This document shows positions 26,031 through 34,649 of a stretch of 64,000 nt of DNA, piece after piece (the first letter of the stretch is position 1; each line of letters opens with the position of its first letter). The notes beneath the pieces were generated by a model. The model did no database searches and had not been told where the DNA came from. It saw nothing but the letters and a program-made list of their open reading frames with translations. The DNA is taken from assembly GCF_007827975.1 (NCBI RefSeq), contig NZ_VITT01000005.1; one strand, 5' to 3'. Source of the DNA: Nitrospirillum viridazoti (GTDB lineage Bacteria > Pseudomonadota > Alphaproteobacteria > Azospirillales > Azospirillaceae). The position numbers and the translations under genes were made by a program.

Positions 26031-26963
26031 ATGCCCAGCGAGACCATAGGCGCCGGCCATACCGACATCCGCCAAGGCGACTGGATCGACCGGCATCTTC
26101 CGCCCGGCGCCCGTCCCTACGCCCGGCTGGCGCGGCTGGATCGGCCCATCGGCACCTGGCTGCTGTTGCTGCCGGGGCTTTGGTCCATCGCCCTGGCCGA
26201 GGAACCCGGCCACCTGCCCAGGCTGTGGCTCATGCTGCTGTTCGCCGTGGGCTCGGTCGTCATGCGGGGCGCCGGCTGCACCATCAACGACATCATCGAC
26301 CGCAAGTTCGATGCTCTGGTGGAACGCACCCGCGTGCGCCCCATCCCCAGCGGCGCCGTCAGCGTGCCCCAGGCCATCGCCTTTCTGATCGCCCAGTGCC
26401 TGGTGGGCCTGGCCGTGCTGGTGCAGATGAACCGGCCCACCATCGTCATGGGCGCCACCAGCCTGGTGCTGGTGGCCGCATATCCCTTGATGAAGCGAAT
26501 CACCTGGTGGCCCCAGGCCTTCCTGGGCCTGACGTTCAACTGGGGCGCCCTGCTGGGCTGGGTGGCAGTCACGGGCGAACTCGCCTGGCCGCCGGTGCTG
26601 CTCTACGCCGGCGGCATCCTATGGACCTTGGGCTACGACACCATCTACGCCCACCAGGATCGCGAGGACGACGTGAAGGTGGGCGTGAAGTCCACCGCCC
26701 TGCGCTTGGGCGCCGCCTCCAAGCGTTGGATCCTGGGCTTCTACGCCGGCGCCACGGCGCTGTGGACGCTGGCTCTGATGGCCGCCGGTATCCACCCGCT
26801 GGCCTACCTGGGCGTGGCCCTGACCGGCGGCATGCTGCTGCGCCAGGCCTGGCAGTGGCGCCCCGAGGATCCGGCCGACAGCCTGGCCGCCTTCCGCGCC
26901 GCCCGCGTCGCCGGCTGGGTGTTCCTGGCCAGCATCATCCTGGGCATGGCGGCCGCGTCTTGA
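26031..26963 (+). CDS. ubiA: 4-hydroxybenzoate polyprenyltransferase
   Basis: This 310-residue integral membrane enzyme prenylates 4-hydroxybenzoate in ubiquinone synthesis. The first Mg-diphosphate motif is NDIIDRKFD at residues 86-94 and the second is in DTIYAHQDREDD. About nine hydrophobic helices follow the leading DRPIGTWLLLLPG segment. The start at 26031 has a CAAGG upstream; the longer frame from 25896 adds a region with no family match. Its stop overlaps the TTG start of the next gene by four bases. Confidence 0.95.
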   Translation: MPSETIGAGHTDIRQGDWIDRHLPPGARPYARLARLDRPIGTWLLLLPGLWSIALAEEPGHLPRLWLMLLFAVGSVVMRGAGCTINDIIDRKFDALVERTRVRPIPSGAVSVPQAIAFLIAQCLVGLAVLVQMNRPTIVMGATSLVLVAAYPLMKRITWWPQAFLGLTFNWGALLGWVAVTGELAWPPVLLYAGGILWTLGYDTIYAHQDREDDVKVGVKSTALRLGAASKRWILGFYAGATALWTLALMAAGIHPLAYLGVALTGGMLLRQAWQWRPEDPADSLAAFRAARVAGWVFLASIILGMAAAS

Positions 26964-27613
26964 GCGACATCGATCGCACCGCCTTCATCCGCGCCAACAC
27001 CGCCCCCGAGGCGCCGGCCCTGGTGCCGGAACTGACGCTGCTAACCGCCAGCGAGATCACGCCCCTGTGGCAGGCGACGGAGGCGACGCTGGCGGCCAAG
27101 GATCTGCCACCCCCCTTCTGGGCCTTCCCCTGGGCCGGCGGCCAGGCTGTCGCCCGCCATGTGCTGGACCATCCGGAGCTGGTGCGGGGCGCCCGCGTGC
27201 TGGACTTCGCCGCCGGAAGCGGCCTGATCGCCATCGCCGCCGCCAAGGCGGGCGCGGCCTCCGTCATGGCGGTCGAGATCGACGCCTACGCCATCGCCGC
27301 CATAGGCCTCAACGCCCGGCTGAACGGCGTGGCCGTGACGGCGGTGGAGCGCGACGTGGTGGGCCAGCCCCTGACGGACATCGACGTCGTGCTGGTGGGC
27401 GACGTCTGCTACGAGAAGCCGATGGCGGAGCGGGTCATGGCCTGGCTGCGCGCCCTGGCCGGTGACGGACTGGTGATCCTGATGGGGGATCCCGGCCGTA
27501 CATACCTGCCAAAGGACGGGCTGGTTCCCCTGGCCACCTACCGCGTGCCGACGACGCTGGAGCTGGAGGACCGCACTCACCGCGACAGCGTCGTCTGGCG
27601 GGTGGAGGCTTGA
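26960..27613 (+). CDS. Class I SAM methyltransferase, ETF-beta lysine methyltransferase-like
   Basis: The 217-residue protein carries the SAM motif I (LDFAAGSGLIAIAAAKAG, residues about 79-96), the acidic ribose-binding end AVEID, and the post-motif VGDVCYEKPMAE. This pattern matches the METTL20/ETFBKMT group, which methylates lysines of the electron-transfer flavoprotein beta subunit; a small-protein lysine substrate is therefore likely but not proven. It appears to start at TTG 26960, within the ubiA stop (TTGA overlap), because no ATG or GTG lies at a sensible place. Confidence 0.78.
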   Translation: MSDIDRTAFIRANTAPEAPALVPELTLLTASEITPLWQATEATLAAKDLPPPFWAFPWAGGQAVARHVLDHPELVRGARVLDFAAGSGLIAIAAAKAGAASVMAVEIDAYAIAAIGLNARLNGVAVTAVERDVVGQPLTDIDVVLVGDVCYEKPMAERVMAWLRALAGDGLVILMGDPGRTYLPKDGLVPLATYRVPTTLELEDRTHRDSVVWRVEA

Positions 27614-27671
27614 CCTGGCGGGGCCCCATCCGCTCCTTTACCGCCTGATTCCCTACCCTGGACGTTTCCCC

Positions 27672-29201
27672 ATGCCCTACGCCTCCTTGCGTGAGTTCAT
27701 CGACCGGCTGGAACAGTCCGGCCGCCTGGTGCGGGTCAAGACCCCGGTGTCCACCGTGCTGGAGATGACCGAGATCCAGACCCGCCTGCTGGCCGAGGGC
27801 GGCCCCGCCGTCATTTTCGAGAACGTCATCAAGGCGGATGGCACCCGGTCGGAGATGCCGGTGCTGGTCAACCTGTTCGGCACGGTGGAGCGGGTGGCCT
27901 GGGGCATGGACCGGGAGCCGCATGAGCTGCGCGACGTGGGGGAGACGCTGGCCTTCCTGAAGCAGCCGGAGCCGCCGCGCGGCCTGCGCGACGCATGGGA
28001 GATGCTGCCCCTGGTGAAGACCGTCATGGCGATGCGCCCACGCACGGTGGGCAGCGCCCCGTGCCAGGAGGTGGTGCTGACCGGCGACCAGATCGACCTT
28101 GGCCGCCTGCCCATCCAGAGCTGCTGGCCGGGTGAGCCAGCGCCCCTGATCACCTGGCCCCTGGTGGTGACGCAAGGCCCCACCGCCAACGACAGGGACG
28201 GCATGGCGGAGGATCGCTTCAACCTGGGCATCTACCGCATGCAGGTGCTGGGGCGCGACCGCACCATCATGCGCTGGCTGAAGCACCGCGGCGGGGCCCA
28301 GCATCATCACCGCTGGAAGGCCGCCGGCAAGCGCGAGCCCCTGCCCGCCGCCGTGGTGCTGGGCGCCGATCCCGGCACCATCCTGGCCGCCGTGACCCCG
28401 GTGCCCGAAACGCTGTCGGAGTACCAGTTCGCCGGCATGCTGCGCGGCAAGAAGGTGGACCTGGTCGACTGCAAGACCGTGCCGCTGAAGGTGCCGGCCC
28501 AGGCGGAAATCGTCCTGGAGGGCTACGTCTCGCTGGACGAGTACGCGGACGAAGGCCCCTACGGCGACCACACCGGCTATTACAATTCGGTGGAGAAGTT
28601 CCCCGTCTTCCAGGTCACGGCCATCACCATGCGCCGCGATCCCATCTATCTCTCCACCTTCACCGGCCGGCCGCCGGACGAGCCGTCCGTGCTGGGCGAA
28701 TCCCTGAACGAGGTCTTCATCCCCCTGCTGCGCCAGCAGTTCCCGGAGATCATCGATTTCTGGCTGCCGCCGGAGGGCTGTTCCTACCGCATCGCCGTCG
28801 TCTCGATGCGCAAGGCCTACCCCGGCCACGCCAAGCGGGTGATGATGGGCGTGTGGTCCTTCCTGCGGCAGTTCATGTACACCAAGTGGGTGATCGTCGT
28901 GGACGACGACATCAACGCCCGCGACTGGAAGGACGTGATGTGGGCCGTGTCCACGCGCATGGACCCCGCGCGCGACATCACCGTCATCGAGGGCACGCCC
29001 ATCGATTACCTGGACTTCGCCAGCCCCGAATCGGGCCTGGGCGGCAAGGTCGGCCTGGACGCCACCAACAAGCTGCCCCCCGAAACCCACCGCGAATGGG
29101 GCGAGAAGATCGCCATGGACCAGGGCGTGGTGGACGAGGTCAGCCGCAAATGGGCCAGCTACGGCCTGCCGGGCAGTGGCAAGCCGATCTGGCGGAAGTG
29201 A
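27672..29201 (+). CDS. ubiD: UbiD-family decarboxylase
   Basis: The 509-residue protein belongs to the prenylated-FMN-dependent decarboxylases. Segments typical of UbiD are LRVKTPVSTVLEMTEI-like N-terminus, TRQGHHRWKA-like prFMN region (here KHRGGAQHHHRWKA), the glutamate-rich EGYVSLDEYADEGPYGDHTGYY and GRPPDEPSVLGE. In E. coli UbiD removes the carboxyl group of prenylated hydroxybenzoate, and the location behind ubiA fits that role. The partner flavin prenyltransferase UbiX is not in the window. The start at 27672 is 58 bases after the methyltransferase, so transcription may be shared. Confidence 0.9.
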   Translation: MPYASLREFIDRLEQSGRLVRVKTPVSTVLEMTEIQTRLLAEGGPAVIFENVIKADGTRSEMPVLVNLFGTVERVAWGMDREPHELRDVGETLAFLKQPEPPRGLRDAWEMLPLVKTVMAMRPRTVGSAPCQEVVLTGDQIDLGRLPIQSCWPGEPAPLITWPLVVTQGPTANDRDGMAEDRFNLGIYRMQVLGRDRTIMRWLKHRGGAQHHHRWKAAGKREPLPAAVVLGADPGTILAAVTPVPETLSEYQFAGMLRGKKVDLVDCKTVPLKVPAQAEIVLEGYVSLDEYADEGPYGDHTGYYNSVEKFPVFQVTAITMRRDPIYLSTFTGRPPDEPSVLGESLNEVFIPLLRQQFPEIIDFWLPPEGCSYRIAVVSMRKAYPGHAKRVMMGVWSFLRQFMYTKWVIVVDDDINARDWKDVMWAVSTRMDPARDITVIEGTPIDYLDFASPESGLGGKVGLDATNKLPPETHREWGEKIAMDQGVVDEVSRKWASYGLPGSGKPIWRK

Positions 29202-29214
29202 GGCTTCGCCAAGC

Positions 29215-29973
29215 TCAAGGCCACTGATCGGCCTCGATGTCCCGGATCGCCGCCGCCAGCCACATGACCGTGGCCGCATCCGTCTCCCGTGCGCCGGGCT
29301 GGACGAAGCCGAAGTGCAGCAGGTGCTGGTCCACCACCGCCGGGGCCATGCCGCAGGAGGCGTGGACCTCGGTCACGCCGGTCTGGCGGATGAGGTCGAC
29401 GGCGTTGTCGGGCGTGACGCCGCTGCCGGCCATGATGCTGATGCGGCCCTGGGCATGGTCCACCAGTTCGGCGATGGTCTCCGCCCCCTCGACCGCCGTG
29501 CGGGCGCAGCCGGAGGTCAACACGCGTTCGAAGCCCAGCTCGATGGCGATGTCCAGCGCCTCGATGGGGTCGGGGGTCAGGTCGATGGCGCGGTGCAGGG
29601 TCATGCCCAGGCCGCCGGCGCGGTCCACCAGGATGGACAGGGCGGCCGCGTCCAGTTCGCCGCTGGGCAGGCTGGCGCCCAGCACCACGCCGGGCAGGCC
29701 CAAGGCCCGCACCGTGTCGATATCGTCGCCCATGACGTCCAGGTCGGCGGGGCCATAGACGAAGTCGCCGGGGCGGGGGCGGATCATGGCGTAGGCGGGC
29801 CATCCGCTGGCCGCCGCCAGCGCCATCAGGCCGCGCGACGGCGTCAGGCCGCCCACCACCAGGGCGGCGCACAGCTCCAGCCGGTCGGCGCCCCCCTTGA
29901 TGGCGGCGGCCACCCCCGCCGGGCTGTCCACGCACACCTCAAGCCGCACGCCATTCGTTTCCGCCCGGGTCAT
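29215..29973 (-). CDS. cutC: CutC-family protein
   Basis: The 252-residue TIM-barrel protein matches CutC along its whole length, with VCVDSPAGVAAAIKGGADRLELC, GGLTPSRGLM, MIRPRPGDFVY, GVVLGASLPSGELD and HASCG as family landmarks. CutC was named for copper tolerance in E. coli, but that role is weakly supported and the barrel suggests an enzyme. Here it is next to a sugar kinase and an amino-acid/amino-sugar uptake set rather than copper genes, so a catabolic role should be considered. It is 29 bases after the ROK kinase stop. Confidence 0.9.
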   Translation of the reverse strand: MTRAETNGVRLEVCVDSPAGVAAAIKGGADRLELCAALVVGGLTPSRGLMALAAASGWPAYAMIRPRPGDFVYGPADLDVMGDDIDTVRALGLPGVVLGASLPSGELDAAALSILVDRAGGLGMTLHRAIDLTPDPIEALDIAIELGFERVLTSGCARTAVEGAETIAELVDHAQGRISIMAGSGVTPDNAVDLIRQTGVTEVHASCGMAPAVVDQHLLHFGFVQPGARETDAATVMWLAAAIRDIEADQWP

Positions 29974-30002
29974 GCCCGCACTCCCCCTCAAGCCTTGTTC
30001 CA

Positions 30003-30938
30003 TTACCGGTTCCGTTCCAGCCACCGGACGCCCAGGATGGCGGCCCCCAGCATGCCGGCCGCCCCGCCCAGCGCCGTGGGCACCAGCAGCGGCCCCCGGG
30101 TTCGGCGCAGGATACGGGTCCGCACCGCCTGGTCCAATGCCGAAACGAGGGCGGCGTCGGATGACAGGCCGCCCCCCACCGGCACCAGGCCGGCGCCCAC
30201 GGCGTTCACCACCACCGCCAGGGGATCGGCCACCAGGTCGACATAGATGTCCATCGTGCGGGTGGCGTCGCGGTCGCCGGCATGCCACGCCGCCGTCAGC
30301 GCCTGGCTGTCCAGCCGCACGCCGTGCAGGGCGTGGTGCAGGCGCTCCAGCCCCCGGGCGCCGCCAATGGTATCGACGCAGCCCGCCTGGCCGCAGCCGC
30401 AAGGCAGGCGGGCCAGGGTGACGCTGGGATCGCCCGCCACCTGCTTCACCACCGGCCCGTGGCCCCATTCCCCGGCCCCCGGCACCAGGCGGCCGTCCAC
30501 CACCAGGCCGCCGCCCACGCCCGTGCCCAGGATGATGCCGAAAACCGTGTCCTGGCCGCGCGCCGCCCCCACCGTCGCCTCCGCCAGGACGAAGCAGGCG
30601 GCGTCGTTGCCCACCACCACCGGGCGGCCGAGCGCCGCCGTCAGGTCGGCCACCAGGGGCGTGCCCGTCAGGCAGGGGATGTTGGCGCAGCTGGCCAGCC
30701 CCGTCGCGGGATCGATGTCGCCGGCCAGCGCCAGGGCCACCGGCGCGTCCTGCGGTCCTGGCGGCCCATTTGCGTGGGCTTGGGCGATAAGGCCGGCCAG
30801 CGCCTGGACGAAGGCGGCGCGGTCGCGCGCCGGTGTCGGCACCCGCCCGACACGGGTCAGCGCCCCTGTGACCGCGACATCTGTACTGGCTGTCCCCAGG
30901 GAAATGTATGACCCGCCGATATCGAAACAGTATATCAA
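30003..30938 (-). CDS. ROK-family sugar kinase, probable N-acetylglucosamine or glucose kinase
   Basis: The 311-residue protein is a ROK-family kinase. The phosphate-1 motif is DIGGSYISLG near the N-terminus, the catalytic Asp is in VVGNDAACF, the second phosphate loop is GIILGTGVGGGLVV, and the zinc-binding motif is CGCGQAGCVDT, which has Asp where most members have Glu. ROK kinases of bacteria phosphorylate glucose, N-acetylglucosamine, fructose or N-acetylmannosamine. The neighbouring glycosylasparaginase-family hydrolase makes N-acetylglucosamine the best guess. The start is TTG at 30938 with AGAAGA upstream. It diverges from the LacI regulator. Confidence 0.85.
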   Translation of the reverse strand: MIYCFDIGGSYISLGTASTDVAVTGALTRVGRVPTPARDRAAFVQALAGLIAQAHANGPPGPQDAPVALALAGDIDPATGLASCANIPCLTGTPLVADLTAALGRPVVVGNDAACFVLAEATVGAARGQDTVFGIILGTGVGGGLVVDGRLVPGAGEWGHGPVVKQVAGDPSVTLARLPCGCGQAGCVDTIGGARGLERLHHALHGVRLDSQALTAAWHAGDRDATRTMDIYVDLVADPLAVVVNAVGAGLVPVGGGLSSDAALVSALDQAVRTRILRRTRGPLLVPTALGGAAGMLGAAILGVRWLERNR

Positions 30939-31000
30939 GATTGAAATCTTCTTTCGTTAAAGCGCCCGGTTTTAAAGATATCGGCCGCGTTACCGATGTC
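30937..31000. promoter_or_regulatory. Inverted repeats between the ROK kinase and LacI genes
   Basis: GATATCGG at 30977-30984 and CCGATGTC at 30993-31000 are inverted with one mismatch and eight bases between them; AAGATT/AATCTT at 30937-30950 forms a second short palindrome. They sit in the divergent promoter region ahead of the LacI gene at 31025 and are candidate operator sites for autoregulation. Confidence 0.4.
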
Positions 31001-31024
31001 GGGAAAGAATGGGGGAGTGCTGGG

Positions 31025-32035
31025 ATGGATGGGACCGGGACCGACAAGCTGTGCACGCCCCTTCCGGCCAACCCCACCATCAGCGACGTGGCCGAACGGG
31101 CCGGCGTGTCGCGGGCGGTGGCGTCCCGGGCGCTGTCCGACGAACAGCGGCCCGTCTCGGCGGAGAAAAAGGCGCGCGTGCTGCAGGCGGCGCAGGAGCT
31201 GGGATTCCGCCCCAACCTGCTGGCCCGCAGCCTGACCACCAAAAGCGTCAACTTGGTGGCCGTCGTCGTCAACCACATCCATGACCTGAGCGACCTGGAT
31301 CTGTTCGATCCCCTGCTGGCCGCAGTGCAGAACATGGGCAAGCAGGTGATTTTCATCCGGGTGGGCTCCAGCGACCGGGTGGAGTCCTTCCTGCGCACCG
31401 GCGTCGCCTATCACGTCGACGCCGCCATCGTCTTTTCCGATTTCGCCGACGCCGCCACCGCCCGCACGCTGTTCCGCAGCGACCAGGTGCTGATGCTGAA
31501 CGGCCGGCACGATGACGACTCCCCCGCCGTCATCCCGGATGAGCGGGTGGGCATCACCGAGGCCGTGACCCACGCGGCGCGCCAGGGGGTGAAAAGCGCC
31601 GCCCTGGTCACAGGCCGCCTCACGTCCGTCCTGGAGCAGGCGCGCATTCGTTTGTACCAGGATGCCCTGGCAGCCCAGGGCGTCCGGCTGACGGCCAGCC
31701 TGCAGGGCGACTATTCCTACGCCAGCGGCCACAAGGCGGGGGAGGAGCTGGCGCTCACGCCCCGGCCGGACGCCATCTTCTGCACCTCCGACGCCATGGC
31801 CATGGGCGTGCTCGACCGCCTGCGGGCGGACTTCCCCCAGGGCCGCGCCACCACCACGCGCCTGTACGGCTTCGACAACCTGTCGCTGACGGATTTCGAT
31901 GCCTATCCCATTTCCTCCATCGGCTATGACAAGCAGGCCTATGTGGCGGCGGTCATCGCCGTGCTGACCGGTGCGGCCACCGGCCCCTGGCCCCTGACCC
32001 TGCCCACGCGCTTCCATCCCCGGCTAACCGGCTGA
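31025..32035 (+). CDS. LacI-family transcriptional regulator
   Basis: The 336-residue repressor has the LacI helix-turn-helix near residues 18-38 (TISDVAERAGVSRAVASRAL), the hinge that follows (VSAEKKARVLQAAQELGF and LLARSLTT), and a periplasmic-binding-like effector domain. The start at 31025 is 18 bases after a GGGGGAG. It diverges from the ROK kinase and converges on the solute-binding gene, overlapping it by 12 bases at the 3' ends. By context it may control the island from 29 to 36 kb in response to a sugar or amino sugar. Confidence 0.9.
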   Translation: MDGTGTDKLCTPLPANPTISDVAERAGVSRAVASRALSDEQRPVSAEKKARVLQAAQELGFRPNLLARSLTTKSVNLVAVVVNHIHDLSDLDLFDPLLAAVQNMGKQVIFIRVGSSDRVESFLRTGVAYHVDAAIVFSDFADAATARTLFRSDQVLMLNGRHDDDSPAVIPDERVGITEAVTHAARQGVKSAALVTGRLTSVLEQARIRLYQDALAAQGVRLTASLQGDYSYASGHKAGEELALTPRPDAIFCTSDAMAMGVLDRLRADFPQGRATTTRLYGFDNLSLTDFDAYPISSIGYDKQAYVAAVIAVLTGAATGPWPLTLPTRFHPRLTG

Positions 32036-32803
32036 CAGCGCCGGAACGGCCGCGTCCCGGCCCCACCATTTGCGGTAGTTCGCCTCATACGCCCCGGACT
32101 TGATGTAGTCGGCGACGAAGCCGTTCAGCCAACGCAGGAATTCCGGATCGCCCTGGGCCAGGCCGATGGCGATGGGTGCATTGGAATAAAGGTCGGGCAG
32201 GATCTTCAGGGTGGGATAGACGCTGGCCAGATAGTCCATCATGGATGAATCCTCGATGCCGGCATCCACCCGCCGCTGCACCAGCAGCAGCACGCCATCG
32301 GGCGCAAAGGTATCGGTGTGGACCAGCTTCGCCCCCGGCACCGCCTGGCGCAGGAAGGCCTCCCCCGTCGTGCTGCGGCCCACCACCACCCTCTTGCCCG
32401 CCAGATCCGACAGCTGGTTGATGCCAGCGCTTTTCTGGACGATGACGCGCAGGCCCGCGCGGTTGTAGGGAATGGTGAAGGCGATGGTCTTGGCGCGTTC
32501 CGCCGTGGCCGTCAGGTTGGCCACCGCCACGTCGATCTGGCCCGACACCAGCATGCTCACCCGGGCGTCGCCGGAGACGTCGGTGTATTCCACCCGCACC
32601 CCCAGCTTGTCCGCCAGACGCTTGGCCACGTCGACGTCATAGCCGGCGGGCGCGTTGCGGTCGTCGCGGAAGCCCACCGGTTCCCCACCCAGCGACACCC
32701 CCACGCGCAGAACGCCGCGCTGGCGGATATCCTCCAGCTTGCCGGCCCAGGCGGGCGTCACGAGCAGGAGGGCGGCGAGCATGGGCAACAGCTTGCGCAG
32801 CAT
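32024..32803 (-). CDS. Polar-amino-acid-type ABC transporter substrate-binding protein
   Basis: The 259-residue protein has a signal peptide cleaved after PAWA (residue 20) and the family 3 extracellular solute-binding fold (VLRVGVSLGGEPVGFRDDRN, GYDVDVAKRLADKLGV, and NLTATAERAKTIAFTIPYNRAG). It captures the substrate in the periplasm for the permeases encoded at 34650 and 35321. An atypical feature is its separation from the transporter genes by the hydrolase gene and a dispersed repeat (copy A). The ligand cannot be read from the sequence. Confidence 0.9.
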   Translation of the reverse strand: MLRKLLPMLAALLLVTPAWAGKLEDIRQRGVLRVGVSLGGEPVGFRDDRNAPAGYDVDVAKRLADKLGVRVEYTDVSGDARVSMLVSGQIDVAVANLTATAERAKTIAFTIPYNRAGLRVIVQKSAGINQLSDLAGKRVVVGRSTTGEAFLRQAVPGAKLVHTDTFAPDGVLLLVQRRVDAGIEDSSMMDYLASVYPTLKILPDLYSNAPIAIGLAQGDPEFLRWLNGFVADYIKSGAYEANYRKWWGRDAAVPALSAG

Positions 32804-32820
32804 GGGAATTCCTTATGCGA

Positions 32821-32947
32821 CCCTCAGACGCCGGACACCGCCATCCGGCGGCTTGGCTTCCTAGTTTCCAGTCCACTGCGTTCCCCGGAAACGTCCGGCG
32901 GACACAGTCGTGTCCTGCAGGGGCATGAGCCGCGTCTCATGCGCCTG
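32821..32947 (+). repeat. Dispersed structured element, copy A
   Basis: This copy runs from CCCTCAGACGCCGG to the hairpin GCATGAG/CTCATGC (32923-32929 and 32936-32942). Stem 1 is CCGCC (32838) / GGCGG around ATCC, stem 2 is GTTTCC (32864) / GGAAAC (32887), stem 3 is GGACAC (32900) / GTGTCC around AGTC. CGCCGGAC at 32829 also pairs with GTCCGGCG at 32893. It lies between two leftward genes, the hydrolase and the solute-binding protein gene. Confidence 0.85.
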
Positions 32948-32949
32948 GA

Positions 32950-33867
32950 CTAAACCGTGCGGGCAGTGCGTTCCTCAGGGGCGGACAGCGACGGATCCCA
33001 ATACCAATAGCGGATGGCGGGGCCGCAGCGGAAGCTGACCACCTCATGGTTGCCGTGGGCGTCCAGCGCGTGGATGACCACGCCGGCCAGGAAGCCCTCG
33101 CGCAACTCGGCCAGATCCGCTACCGCCATGTCCACCGCCTCGCGCAAGGATTTGCCCAGCTGCAAGGCCAGGACGATGGCGCGGGCGGTGCCGCAGCGCA
33201 CCGTCATCTCCCCGGTATGGGTGCAGGCGGCGGCGCCGAAGCGGCTGTCGGCGTAGAAGCCGGCGCCGGCGATGGGCGAGTCGCCCAGACGACCGGGGTA
33301 CTTCCACGCCCAGCCCGAGGTGCTGGTGGCCGCGTGCAGGTCGCCGCCGGCGTCCTGTCCCAGGAACACCGTGGTGTCGCGCACCCGCTCCGGATCGGTG
33401 ATGGCGCGGCTGAGCGGCGCCAGCGGGATGTTGGGGAAGGCGGCGAGGTCACCAGGCGGCAGCTCCTTCTCCAGCCGCTCCCACCACACCCGGCGCGAAT
33501 CCTCCAGCAGCGTCGGTTCCACGCCGAACCCGCACTCCAGGGCGAAGCGGCGGGCCCCGTCACCGGTCAGCAGGGTGTGCGGCAGGCGGCGCATGACCTG
33601 CAGGGCCACCGCGCTGGCCGGGATGACGTCACGCAGCGCCCCGACGGCCCCCACCTGGCGGGTGCCGCCGTCCATGACGCCGGCGTCGAACTCCATCTCC
33701 CCCAGCATGTTGGGCCACCCGCCGTAGCCGACGCTGCGCACCGTCGCCTCACGCTCCACCCGCGCGATGCCGGCCACCAGGGGGTCGGGCCCCCGCTCAC
33801 CCGCCCTCAGGCGGTCGACGGTGGTCTGGAACCCGGGCCAGGCCTCGGAATTTGCGATCAAAATCAT
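32950..33867 (-). CDS. Ntn-hydrolase of the glycosylasparaginase / isoaspartyl peptidase family
   Basis: The 305-residue protein belongs to the threonine-type N-terminal nucleophile amidohydrolases. The precursor is expected to cleave itself before the nucleophile threonine, here in RDTTVFLGQDAGG (Thr166 is the likeliest), and the substrate-binding segment AATSTSGWAWKYPGRLGDSPIAGAGFYAD-type region follows. Members split GlcNAc-asparagine or isoaspartyl and asparaginyl bonds. The start overlaps the ATPase stop by four bases, so it is part of the transporter operon. Its place with a ROK kinase argues for cleaving glycosyl-asparagine. No signal peptide is seen, so it acts in the cytoplasm after uptake. 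Confidence 0.85.
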   Translation of the reverse strand: MILIANSEAWPGFQTTVDRLRAGERGPDPLVAGIARVEREATVRSVGYGGWPNMLGEMEFDAGVMDGGTRQVGAVGALRDVIPASAVALQVMRRLPHTLLTGDGARRFALECGFGVEPTLLEDSRRVWWERLEKELPPGDLAAFPNIPLAPLSRAITDPERVRDTTVFLGQDAGGDLHAATSTSGWAWKYPGRLGDSPIAGAGFYADSRFGAAACTHTGEMTVRCGTARAIVLALQLGKSLREAVDMAVADLAELREGFLAGVVIHALDAHGNHEVVSFRCGPAIRYWYWDPSLSAPEERTARTV

Positions 33868-34637
33868 GCGGAAATCTCGGCAACGGGGGCGGCGGGCGCC
33901 ATCTTGGACAGGAATTGACAGATGCGCGGATGGGCCAGGCCCCCGTCCGCGGCGAAGAACTGGTCCGTGGGCAGATCGACGATCAGGCGCCCCTGGTCCA
34001 GAAAGACGATGCGGGTGGAGATGCGCCGGGCGAATTCCACCTCGTGCGTCACGAACAGCATGGTGGTGCCGCCCCCTCCAGATTGACGGGCCGCCAGTTT
34101 CCCCAGGATGGCCAGCACCTCCGCCGTCATCTCCGGATCCAGCGCGCTGGTCACCTCATCCAGCAGCAGGTAGCGCGGATTCATGGCCAGCGCCCGGCAG
34201 ATGCCCACGCGCTGGCGCTGCCCGCCCGACAGCTGGCCCGGATAGGAGTCGGCCTTGCCCGCCAGCCCCACGCTGGCCAGCAAGGCGTGGGCCTGCGCCT
34301 CCACCTCATCCTTGGGGCGCCTCAGCACCAGTTCCGGCGCCAGGGTGATGTTCCGCAGCACCGTCATGTGGGGGTAGAGGTTGAACATTTGGAACACGGT
34401 GGCCGACAGGCGGCGCGCCTGGGCCAGCTGGCGCGGGTCGGACACGTCCAGCCCATCCACGGTGACGCGGCCGCCGTCCAGCGTCTCCAACCCGTTGATG
34501 CAGCGGATCAGCGTGCTTTTGCCCGACCCGCTGGACCCCAGGATGGTGACCACCTCCCCCGGCGCCACCGTCAGGCTGACCCCATCCAGCACCGTGTGGG
34601 CGCCAAAGCGCTTGACCACGCCCTCCACCGCTATCAT
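33864..34637 (-). CDS. Polar-amino-acid-type ABC transporter ATP-binding protein
   Basis: The 257-residue ATPase powers the importer. Walker A is GSSGSGKS at residues 34-41, the signature LSGGQ at 136-140, and Walker B LLLDE at 157-161, followed by the switch histidine in FVTHEVEFARR. It is closest in design to the GlnQ/HisP class (VFQMFNLYPHMTVLRNI). It overlaps the hydrolase gene by four bases and follows the second permease by 12 bases. Confidence 0.95.
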   Translation of the reverse strand: MIAVEGVVKRFGAHTVLDGVSLTVAPGEVVTILGSSGSGKSTLIRCINGLETLDGGRVTVDGLDVSDPRQLAQARRLSATVFQMFNLYPHMTVLRNITLAPELVLRRPKDEVEAQAHALLASVGLAGKADSYPGQLSGGQRQRVGICRALAMNPRYLLLDEVTSALDPEMTAEVLAILGKLAARQSGGGGTTMLFVTHEVEFARRISTRIVFLDQGRLIVDLPTDQFFAADGGLAHPRICQFLSKMAPAAPVAEISA

Positions 34638-34649
34638 GCTGTCATCCCC

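Noticed and set aside
27435..29279. 614-codon frame on the minus strand under ubiD
   Set aside because: It is an antisense shadow of the ubiD-family gene with no domain content.
30916..30924. CCGATATCG as an operator
   Set aside because: It lies in the first codons of the ROK kinase and codes for its conserved Asp-Ile-Gly motif, so the match alone is weak.
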